In this document: positions 16,456-22,110 of the stretch, piece after piece
Position numbering within the stretch: the stretch's first letter is position 1
How the letters are laid out: every line of letters begins with the position of its first letter
Source: Pseudomonadota bacterium
GTDB taxonomy: Bacteria > Pseudomonadota > Alphaproteobacteria > Rhizobiales > Rhizobiaceae
Length of the DNA stretch: 22,110 nt
Direction: 5' to 3'
Assembly (NCBI GenBank): GCA_023399635.1
Contig: JAEWOP010000219.1
Coordinates: 1 to 22,110, forward strand
Notes under the pieces: generated by a model
The model's database searches: none
The model's input: only the letters and a program-made list of their open reading frames with translations
What the model was told of the DNA's origin: nothing
Program-made: the position numbers and the translations under genes

Positions 16456-16710
16456 ATGACGTCTCGTGAATCTCGTCGGCCCGATCGGCCGCTGATCAAG
16501 CGAACCGCCTCGCGGAGCCCCCTCGCATGCACGTCGAAACGATTCTTCACTGTCCCCACCCGGGAAAGAACTTTGCCAAACTCGAAAGAATATCCTTATA
16601 GAAATACTCTGCGAGACCCGATTCGGATGCTCTCTCATTTGGGCATCAAGTTCAACCCATGGAAGAATGAGTGGGATGCCACTGATGCTGAAGGTGCATT
16701 CCGCTTTTGA
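16456..16710 (+). CDS. Possible small protein or gene remnant in the divergent region (84 aa)
   Basis: The second half of this frame (TLPNSKEYPYRNTLRDPI, then RMLSHLGIKFNPWKNEWDA) has balanced, protein-like composition. It ends at a TGA 100 bases before the methyltransferase gene. The first 25 residues are Arg/Pro/Ser-rich and look like a shadow, so the true start, if any, is later. I cannot assign a family. It could be a small leader protein, a controller-like remnant, or nothing. An opposing frame at 16435-16734 makes chance coding plausible. Confidence 0.25.
   Translation: MTSRESRRPDRPLIKRTASRSPLACTSKRFFTVPTRERTLPNSKEYPYRNTLRDPIRMLSHLGIKFNPWKNEWDATDAEGAFRF
16573..16602 (+). promoter_or_regulatory. 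Candidate sigma-70-like promoter toward the methyltransferase operon
   Basis: TTGCCA (16573-16578, five of six matches to TTGACA) is followed after 18 bases by TATAGA (16597-16602, four of six). It would give a leader of about 200 bases before the methyltransferase ATG. This local match was not scored against background. Confidence 0.22.
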
Positions 16711-16811
16711 GCGCGAAGTAACATTTTTCAGCAATATGCGCTTGAGAATCTTGTTGTTCTTCGGCTTCTCCGACTAGGCAAATCACCCTCGGCTGGTCTA
16801 TCAAAGTCCGC

Positions 16812-17918
16812 ATGGATCAGAATGGCCTTGACATGTCCGGCGCGGTTGGCCGCAAGACAGCTGTGATCGACCTCTTTTGCGGGGCCGGTGGCTTGGCGTA
16901 TGGCTTGAAGTCGGCGGGTCTGGTCGTGAAGGCCGGCATCGACCTGGACCCCACCTGCCGTCATCCCATCGAAAAGAATACCGATGCGATCTTCGAATGC
17001 CGCGACGTTTCCGATGTGCGTGCCGAAGAGCTTAGCGAATGGTTCGGTAAGGCCGATGTGCGTGTTCTGGCAGGGTGCGCACCATGTCAACCTTTCTCCA
17101 CCTATTCCCAGAGTCGAAAGTCGAAGGACGATCGCTGGAAGTTGCTCCGGCAGTTTCAACGCCTGGCACTTGCTGTTCGACCCGAGGTGGTGACCATGGA
17201 AAACGTGCCGGGGTTGAAGACGCAGTCGGTCTGGAAGGATTTCGTATCGGCTCTTCGGGGGGTCGGCTATCACGTGTCCTGGCAAGAAGTGGCCTGTGAG
17301 GAATATCGTATTCCGCAAAGCCGGAGGCGCCTCGTCCTTCTAGCATCGCTGCTCGGACCGATAGAACTCCGGAGACCCGGCCAATCGGAAGTCATGACCG
17401 TTAAGGAAGCAATCGGGGATCTTCCCGCACTGAAGGCAGGGGAATCTTCGCAAGATGATCCGTTGCACGCCTCGTCGAGCCTCACGCCGAAGAATATCGA
17501 GCGTATCCGCGCTTCCGTCCCTGGAGGAACCTGGAGAGATTGGCCAAGGGATCTCCGAGCGCCCTGCCATCTGAAGGAAACGGGAAAAACCTATCCGTCC
17601 GTTTATGGGCGCATGGAGTGGAACAAACCCGCTCCCACGATGACGACCCAATGCTATGGGTTCGGCAACGGGCGCTTCGGTCATCCCGAGCAGGATCGTG
17701 CGATCAGCTTGCGGGAGGCGGCGATCCTGCAGTCATTTCCTAAAGACTATAGTTTCCTACCCGAAGGGGAGGAAGTCACGTTCAGCCGCTTGGGGACCTT
17801 GATCGGCAACGCAGTTCCCCCGAAGCTCGGCGAAGTCATAGGCAGTTCCATTCTTCATCACCTCGAAGCAGTCGAAAGTGGGCAGTCCGTATACGAGGAT
17901 CAACTCGCGTTGCTTTGA
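16812..17918 (+). CDS. C5-cytosine DNA methyltransferase, likely the DrmMII-type modification enzyme (368 aa)
   Basis: It transfers a methyl group from S-adenosylmethionine to carbon 5 of cytosine in a specific DNA sequence. All diagnostic motifs are present: motif I DLFCGAGGLAYGLKSAG (D20 on), motif IV GCAPCQPFSTYSQ with catalytic C92, motif VI TMENVPGLK (E130), motif VIII QSRRRLVLLAS, and motif X TLIGNAVPPKLGE. The target-recognition region lies between VIII and IX, about 230-290 (YPSVYGRMEWNKPAPTMTTQ closes it). The target sequence cannot be read off. In class 2 DISARM a C5 methyltransferase (DrmMII) marks host DNA as self. Its position divergent from drmAB supports that role here. It heads a four-gene operon ending in vsr. 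The stop overlaps a TTG that may start the next gene. Confidence 0.93.
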   Translation: MDQNGLDMSGAVGRKTAVIDLFCGAGGLAYGLKSAGLVVKAGIDLDPTCRHPIEKNTDAIFECRDVSDVRAEELSEWFGKADVRVLAGCAPCQPFSTYSQSRKSKDDRWKLLRQFQRLALAVRPEVVTMENVPGLKTQSVWKDFVSALRGVGYHVSWQEVACEEYRIPQSRRRLVLLASLLGPIELRRPGQSEVMTVKEAIGDLPALKAGESSQDDPLHASSSLTPKNIERIRASVPGGTWRDWPRDLRAPCHLKETGKTYPSVYGRMEWNKPAPTMTTQCYGFGNGRFGHPEQDRAISLREAAILQSFPKDYSFLPEGEEVTFSRLGTLIGNAVPPKLGEVIGSSILHHLEAVESGQSVYEDQLALL

Positions 17919-17962
17919 CATATCGATCAATCAAGGATCATCGAAAGGCAGCGGCAAGACGC

Positions 17963-19042
17963 ATGGCACGACGCCCGAAAAAGCATTTCGTATCAGCAGA
18001 ACAGCTCGCACAGGCCGAAAGCGAAATCGTAGACCGCTCGAGGCGCATCGATTTCTACATGACGGAATATTCCGTCGAACTCCTCGCCGACAAGATGCAT
18101 CGAGGGGAATTCGTCATTCCGGCCTACCAGCGAGAGTTCACCTGGGAACCGGTGCGGAAATCGAGGTTCGTCGAGTCCCTGATCATGGGCCTGCCGATAC
18201 CATTTCTCTTCTTCTGGGAGATGGAGAATGGCAAACTTGAGGTCGTGGACGGGTCACAGCGCCTTCGCACTCTTCACGAGTACGTACTGGGCGACTTGGA
18301 ACTCGTCCAACTCGAGGAACTCCCGTCACTGAATGGGACCAGATTTGCCGACCTCTCATCTTCGCGCCAACGGAAGATCAGAAATCGATCGATACGGGGG
18401 ATCGTGCTGAACGAGCATGCCGACGATCAGGCAAGGTTCGACATGTTCGAGCGCATCAACACCGGCAGCAAGCAAGCGAATACGGCCGAGGTCCGCAGAG
18501 GAGCATTGCGAGGCCCATTCCAGGATCTCGTGGTCGAGCTCTCGAAACTCCCTCTCTTCAATGAGCTCGCCCCGGTATCCGGAAAATCGGAGAGGGAAAG
18601 AATCCCCGAGGAGCTCGTCACGCGTTTCTTCGCATATGGCGACGGCCTCAATGGATACAAGGACAGCCCTTCGCGCTTCATCTTCGAGTATACGCGCGAC
18701 ATGAACTCGCGATTCGAGGCCGATGCCACTCTGGCGGAGACCTATCGCAGCCGCTTCGTGCAGATGCTGGAGTTCGTACAGAAGGCCTTCCCCAATGGCT
18801 TCCGGAAACCATCCAATCCGAACACGACGCCGCGCGCACGCTACGAAGCGATCGCGATAGGTAGCGACCACGCATTGCGTGAACGGCCGGAAATTTCCAT
18901 CGATGTTCCAGACACTGCCGCTTGGCTCGACAGTGAGGACTTCAGCGAGATCACCACTTCGGATGCCGCGAACGTCAGATCGAAGCTTCAGCGGCGGATA
19001 GAGTACGTCCGGACAGCTCTCTTGGACGGCCCGAATGCATGA
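17963..19042 (+). CDS. DUF262 (GmrS/ParB-like NTPase-type) protein without DUF1524 (359 aa)
   Basis: The DUF262 core is clear: YSVELLADKMHRGEFVIPAY followed by QREFTW, then SRFVESLIMGLPIPFLFF, and the signature VVDGSQRLRTLHEYV (D96-G-S-Q-R100 from the ATG). FDMFERINTGSKQ follows, where the 'F.RIN.G...' block is also characteristic. DUF262 is the N-terminal half of GmrSD-type restriction proteins and of several NTP-dependent defence proteins. The usual C-terminal DUF1524 HNH nuclease is missing; residues after about 250 show no His-Asn-His pattern. The ATG at 17963 is reported; a TTG at 17915 overlapping the methyltransferase stop (TTGA) would add 16 basic residues and is a real alternative. 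The gene overlaps the HEPN gene by eight bases. I infer that it acts as the NTP-dependent sensor and the HEPN protein supplies the nuclease. Confidence 0.85.
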   Translation: MARRPKKHFVSAEQLAQAESEIVDRSRRIDFYMTEYSVELLADKMHRGEFVIPAYQREFTWEPVRKSRFVESLIMGLPIPFLFFWEMENGKLEVVDGSQRLRTLHEYVLGDLELVQLEELPSLNGTRFADLSSSRQRKIRNRSIRGIVLNEHADDQARFDMFERINTGSKQANTAEVRRGALRGPFQDLVVELSKLPLFNELAPVSGKSERERIPEELVTRFFAYGDGLNGYKDSPSRFIFEYTRDMNSRFEADATLAETYRSRFVQMLEFVQKAFPNGFRKPSNPNTTPRARYEAIAIGSDHALRERPEISIDVPDTAAWLDSEDFSEITTSDAANVRSKLQRRIEYVRTALLDGPNA

Positions 19043-19787
19043 TTTGTCGGAGCGGTTCGAGGAGCGCCTTGGCGAGATTACCGCTTATCTCGACCTTATC
19101 GAAGGAATTGAATCGCTCGTTCGATCGGGCGTTCCTCGTCTGGGCGAAGGTGGGCCGGCGATCACGGCCCAGCAGCTGCGCATATTGAACTCCGGCGTCT
19201 ATTTGCAACTCTACAATCTCGTCGAGGCTACGGTGACGAACTGTCTCGACGCCGTGAGCAAGGCTGCGATGCGTCAGGCTGCTTGGGCTCCTGGAGACCT
19301 TACGACAGAGCTTCGGCGAGAGTGGGTGCGATATCTGGCTCGGACGCATGTTTCGATGGGGCCGGATAAGAGGCTGGAAGATGCGATTGCTCTTTGCGAT
19401 CATCTGATAGCAGCACTGCCCGTTCCTGAATTCGACATAGAAAAAGGTGGTGGCGGCAATTGGGATGACAACGCGATCAAGAAGATCGCATCCCGCATCG
19501 GCTTCGACCTCCGTGTAAGTAGAAGAGCCGATCAAGGCGTGAAGCGGAAGGTCAGGAACGATCTGGGAGCAATGGCGCTCATCGTGAGCCTTCGAAACGG
19601 TTTGGCTCATGGTAGGCTTTCTTTTGCCGAATGTGGCCAAGACGATAGCGTGACGGAGCTCCGCTCCCTATGTGACAGAGTGGCTGCATATTTGCGCGAA
19701 GTCGTCGCGGCATTCATCACCTACATAGAGGAGCACGGATATATCCGGGCAGAACGCAGACCCAACCAAATCGTCGCCGGCAACTGA
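19035..19787 (+). CDS. HEPN RNase-like protein, MAE_28990/MAE_18760 type (250 aa)
   Basis: The protein is helical throughout, starting MHDLSERFEERLGEITAYLD. The middle helix GVYLQLYNLVEATVTNCLDA and the catalytic motif RNGLAH (R187-N188-x3-H192, in SLRNGLAHGRLSF) give the R-x4-H signature of HEPN ribonucleases. That signature is used by many toxin and abortive-infection systems to cut RNA. Size and motif order fit the MAE_28990/MAE_18760-like HEPN group that often accompanies DUF262 proteins. The start ATG overlaps the DUF262 stop by eight bases, and vsr follows after four bases, so it is translationally coupled to both. It is probably kept inactive by its operon partners in uninfected cells; this is inference. 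Family naming is from memory of the motif context. Confidence 0.8.
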   Translation: MHDLSERFEERLGEITAYLDLIEGIESLVRSGVPRLGEGGPAITAQQLRILNSGVYLQLYNLVEATVTNCLDAVSKAAMRQAAWAPGDLTTELRREWVRYLARTHVSMGPDKRLEDAIALCDHLIAALPVPEFDIEKGGGGNWDDNAIKKIASRIGFDLRVSRRADQGVKRKVRNDLGAMALIVSLRNGLAHGRLSFAECGQDDSVTELRSLCDRVAAYLREVVAAFITYIEEHGYIRAERRPNQIVAGN

Positions 19788-19791
19788 GGAC

Positions 19792-20214
19792 TTGGCCATC
19801 TCGCCTGCCCGATCCGCGCTCATGTCGAGGATCGGACCTAAAGACACCAAGCCGGAGATGGTCGTGCGGCGTCTGGTTCACGCCCTTGGATACCGCTTCA
19901 GACTGCATCGCAGAGATCTGCCCGGTAGTCCCGACCTGGTGTTTCCAAGACTTCGCAAAGTAGTTTTCGTGCACGGATGTTTTTGGCATCGGCATCCAGG
20001 ATGCAAGAAGGCGACTTCGCCCAAAACCCGTGTCGATTTCTGGCAACGAAAGTTCTCGATGAATGTGGATAGGGATGCGCGAAAGGAAGATGAGCTCAGA
20101 AAACAAGGCTGGGACGTGAGGACGGTATGGGAGTGCGAGACGCGGGATGTGGTAACGCTATCCGCAAGCTTGGCGGAATGGCTTGCGGAAAAATCTGACG
20201 CGAAGGAAACCTGA
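19792..20214 (+). CDS. vsr: Very short patch repair endonuclease Vsr (140 aa)
   Basis: Vsr nicks DNA beside T:G mismatches that arise when 5-methylcytosine deaminates, so that repair restores the methylation site. The N-terminus ISPARSALMSRIGPKDTKPE is the standard Vsr opening. Active-site and zinc residues are all in place: D48 in GSPDLVF, H61-G-C63-F-W-H66-R-H68-PGC71 in VHGCFWHRHPGCKK, then FWQRKFSMNVDRD and the final VWECE cysteine. Length is normal. A TTG at 19792 is chosen because homology extends back to it; an ATG at 19822 would remove the conserved first helix. It lies four bases after the HEPN stop. As last gene of a methyltransferase operon it most simply guards the genome against mutation at that enzyme's sites. 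A restriction role in the DISARM-like system is also possible. Confidence 0.92.
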   Translation: MAISPARSALMSRIGPKDTKPEMVVRRLVHALGYRFRLHRRDLPGSPDLVFPRLRKVVFVHGCFWHRHPGCKKATSPKTRVDFWQRKFSMNVDRDARKEDELRKQGWDVRTVWECETRDVVTLSASLAEWLAEKSDAKET

Positions 20215-20236
20215 TCCTCGTTGTTTCGGTGAACTT

Positions 20237-20869
20237 CTAAAACAGCTTGAGCTGAACCGCAGCCTTGTTGTTTCCTCCTTTGCGTCTTCCTGCAGAAAAT
20301 CTCAAGCCACGAAATTGGGAACTCCTTTGGATCACTGCATCAGCGAACCCACGCATGTCACGGACGTCGGTCGCGTAGACCAGGATATCTCCACTCGGCC
20401 GGCTGGATATTCCGGCGCCGGACTGCTCAGCACATTCGAGTAGAAGGGCCGCCATCTGTGGTCGGCCAAAAAAAGCAACGAGCGGATGCCATTCGTGGTG
20501 GCGACCACCGCCGTAGGCGCCTCCGTTACAGCTTGTGAACGGCAGATAGCGAGCGGCAGAAAGCGCAGCCACCGTAGAGGCGACGCCGATATCGAGCCCG
20601 TAAATTCCATCGGGATCTTCGTAGAGTTCATCTTCGATCGAATGGTATTCGCTCTCGGGATCGCTTGTTTTCTCAAGGCGCGAGATCAGATCGGCCTCGT
20701 ACCGATAGACGCGCTTTGCCTCCGCCCAGGTGAAGCCGCGAAGATCTTGATAACAGCGATTCCCGCCGAGCCCACTGTCTGTTACTGCTTCATGACGCTC
20801 TGGCCAGGTCAGGGCCACAGAGTCAAGTCGCCGCACGATCTCTACATCGAACCTGGTATACTCGAACAA
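20237..20869 (-). CDS. Conserved hypothetical protein (210 aa)
   Basis: I do not recognise a named family. The start is a TTG at 20869 with GGGAG about seven bases before it; no ATG or GTG lies between this point and the upstream TAG in frame. The N-terminal half is acidic (RLEKTSDPESEYHSIEDELY). A glycine-rich central block reads GIYGLDIGVASTVAALSAAR, then PFTSCNGGAYGGGRHHEWHP and LVAFFGRPQMAALLL. The Cys and three closely placed His (HHEWH) could bind a metal or be catalytic. The C-terminus is basic (FSAGRRKGGNNKAA). It converges on vsr with a 22-base gap and precedes nothing downstream on its strand. The DUF4238 gene lies upstream in the same direction (39-base gap), so the two may be co-transcribed. 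Confidence 0.7.
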   Translation of the reverse strand: MFEYTRFDVEIVRRLDSVALTWPERHEAVTDSGLGGNRCYQDLRGFTWAEAKRVYRYEADLISRLEKTSDPESEYHSIEDELYEDPDGIYGLDIGVASTVAALSAARYLPFTSCNGGAYGGGRHHEWHPLVAFFGRPQMAALLLECAEQSGAGISSRPSGDILVYATDVRDMRGFADAVIQRSSQFRGLRFSAGRRKGGNNKAAVQLKLF

Positions 20870-20908
20870 TATCCACTCCCGAGTTAGAGGGACTCGATGT
20901 AGATTACA

Positions 20909-21760
20909 CTACAATGCCCTTCTCATGGTGGACATCAGATTTTCGACTTGTTCGCGATCTCCATCGTCGTACGCGATCACGACATCGCGGGCACGGGCCA
21001 CGACATGACCGTTATAGCGCTCGATCAGATCGATCGGCGAATAGCCCAAGAGAGCAACTCGATCCTTTTCGCTGCGATACGCGATGAACATCAAATTCGG
21101 CCCGATAGCCAGTGCCAGCGATTCCAAGACCGTATCGCCTCTCCTGACGATCATCAAAGGGCAGTCCGACGTCATCAGGGATGTCGTGTCGAGGAATTCC
21201 ACTACATCCCAAGTCAATTCCTCAATCCGATGTGCCTCGTCGCTGTCCATGACCAGATGGGCCAATAGGATCTTGGACCAATACCGAGGAGCCATCGGAT
21301 CGTCGTTTTCGTAGTGCTCCATGATCTGCTGCTCGCTCAAGCCCAAGTCCGGATTACCGGCAATGAACTGGGCAGAGACACGCAACCAATTTTGAACGAA
21401 GACTGCCTCGAGCGCTTCGACCACTTCCGGAACGCGGAAATACAGAGACGCGACAAACCTCGACCAGTTCGCACGGTCAGAAGGGTCGGTAGGAATGTTA
21501 CGGCACTTGAGCCGCCGCAACGGGCGGGAAAGCCGATCGTCGATTCGCTGCATGAATAGCTGCTCGATCTTCTGCCGTTGATCATCCGGAACCCCAGGGA
21601 GAGCGTAAAGATTCTGGAGTTCCCCAACTGAAGCTGGACCCCGCCGTTCGACGGATACTCGATTGCCGTACCTGATGGCGTAACGAGTGAGTTTGTGGTC
21701 TGCTCCCTTCCAAGCAGCCAAGTACGACTGCGGAAGATAATGATGCGACTGTGTTTTCAC
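20909..21760 (-). CDS. DUF4238 domain protein (283 aa)
   Basis: The start is a GTG at 21760 with GAGGA about nine bases before it. The opening KTQSHHYLPQSYLAAWKG is the hallmark of DUF4238, where the His-His-Tyr-(L/V)-Pro-Gln motif begins the domain. Further family-like segments are NLYALPGVPDDQRQKIEQLF, RFVASLYFRVPEV, WDVVEFLDTTSLMTSDCPLM and LMFIAYRSEKD. The middle-to-end TSDCP segment ('titSDnPv') is also typical. The biochemical role of DUF4238 is not established to my knowledge; members are frequent in accessory and defence regions. No membrane segment is present. It is followed on the same strand by the 210-aa unknown gene after 39 bases. Confidence 0.8.
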   Translation of the reverse strand: MKTQSHHYLPQSYLAAWKGADHKLTRYAIRYGNRVSVERRGPASVGELQNLYALPGVPDDQRQKIEQLFMQRIDDRLSRPLRRLKCRNIPTDPSDRANWSRFVASLYFRVPEVVEALEAVFVQNWLRVSAQFIAGNPDLGLSEQQIMEHYENDDPMAPRYWSKILLAHLVMDSDEAHRIEELTWDVVEFLDTTSLMTSDCPLMIVRRGDTVLESLALAIGPNLMFIAYRSEKDRVALLGYSPIDLIERYNGHVVARARDVVIAYDDGDREQVENLMSTMRRAL

Positions 21761-21961
21761 GACCCTGTCCTCGCTTCCGTACCCGATCTGACGTAACCAC
21801 GCTTTTTCACGCTACGGCCTCGAAGCGTGTCGATCTGCTCGTGCCTAGTCAGGGCGGGCAGCTTAGCCTTCGTGTCGTCGCTGCAACAGGGTCGACGCTC
21901 GCGAAGCCAACAACTCACCGGCTGGGCATGGAGCATCGAACCGTGAAATTAAGCCCCGAGA

Positions 21962-22110
21962 CTACGACAACAGCGGCGAGGTGACATGCTCGTCGAGATT
22001 GCGCCTTGCTCTACCGAATCCTCTGCCCGTGTCCATGAATTTCTTGATCATCGGGACGATCAGCTTGCCCGGCTCCGGTGGCGTAGGGTCTCCGTTCGTC
22101 TTCGCCAGAA
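21962..22110 (-). CDS. C-terminal tail of an unknown protein entering from the right edge
   Basis: The minus strand carries an open frame from the window edge to a TAG at 21964-21962, about 49 residues. It reads LAKTNGDPTPPEPGKLIVPM, then IKKFMDTGRGFGRARRNLDE and HVTSPLLS. Composition is protein-like, with a basic Gly/Arg segment near the end. The start and most of the gene lie outside the window and I cannot name a family. It would read into the DUF4238 gene after about 200 bases. Confidence 0.45.
   Translation of the reverse strand, partial: LAKTNGDPTPPEPGKLIVPMIKKFMDTGRGFGRARRNLDEHVTSPLLS

Larger units (their letters stand above)
16423..16811. promoter_or_regulatory. Divergent control region between sigma-drmAB and methyltransferase operons
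   Basis: These 389 bases separate the two operons and must contain both promoters. A palindrome-like stretch CGGCCCGATCGGCCG lies at 16477-16491, centred on a perfect CCGATCGG, and could be an operator or chance. The methyltransferase ATG at 16812 has no strong ribosome-binding site (only CAAAG). A short frame at 16456-16710 is listed separately. Confidence 0.5.

Noticed and set aside
16477..16491. Palindrome-like CGGCCCGATCGGCCG as a definite operator
   Set aside because: It is asymmetric by one base and single-copy, and no adjacent repressor gene is present; mentioned only as part of the control region.
21808..21829. Hairpin CACGCT / AGCGTG with ten-base loop
   Set aside because: No T-run follows on either strand in the correct position and no gene end is adjacent, so it is not a terminator; a six-base inverted repeat is expected by chance.
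1..22110. CRISPR array, tRNA, rRNA or intact integrase
   Set aside because: No regularly spaced direct repeats, no cloverleaf-like sequence and no intact recombinase or integrase motifs were seen by eye.

Overview
This window is a dense anti-invader (defence) island. Gene style, alternative start codons and family matches suggest an alphaproteobacterium, possibly a sphingomonad or rhizobial relative. That is an impression only: the window has no rRNA, tRNA or other phylogenetic marker. I see no CRISPR array, tRNA or intact integrase. A decayed serine-recombinase tail at about 4.4-4.7 kb is the only trace of a mobile element.

Layout. (1) 1-5.3 kb is a mixed accessory stretch: a partial unknown gene leaving the left edge (-), a BP74-type small protein (+), a 657-aa protein with a probable PD-(D/E)XK/Mrr-like nuclease end (+), a coiled-coil/HTH-like protein (+), the recombinase remnant, and a small unknown protein (-). 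(2) 5.4-10.5 kb (+) is a type IV restriction module. McrB carries an N-terminal winged-helix-like region, an Mrr_N-like domain, an EVE/PUA-like domain and the AAA+ GTPase. Its stop overlaps the start of McrC (nuclease), and a NERD-nuclease/UvrD-like helicase fusion follows. (3) 10.5-16.4 kb (-) is a three-gene overlapping operon: sigma-70-family factor, DrmA-like helicase, DrmB-like DUF1998 protein. (4) 16.8-20.2 kb (+), divergent from module 3, is a four-gene operon: C5-cytosine methyltransferase, DUF262 protein, HEPN RNase-like protein, Vsr endonuclease. (5) 20.2-22.1 kb (-) holds an unknown 210-aa protein, a DUF4238 protein and the C-terminal tail of another gene leaving the right edge.

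How it may work. DrmA, DrmB and a C5 methyltransferase are core parts of class 2 DISARM, but the usual DrmC (phospholipase-D-like) and DrmE are absent from the window. In their place are a dedicated group-2-like sigma factor and a DUF262-HEPN-Vsr cassette. I infer that modules 3 and 4 form one DISARM-like system. In this reading the methyltransferase marks self, DrmAB engages invading DNA, DUF262/HEPN/Vsr act as sensor and effector nucleases, and the sigma factor controls expression or exploits infection-altered RNA polymerase. This is the best candidate for an under-described system here. Next to it, McrBC plus NERD-helicase forms a second barrier aimed at modified DNA. Its specificity must avoid the mark placed by the neighbouring methyltransferase.
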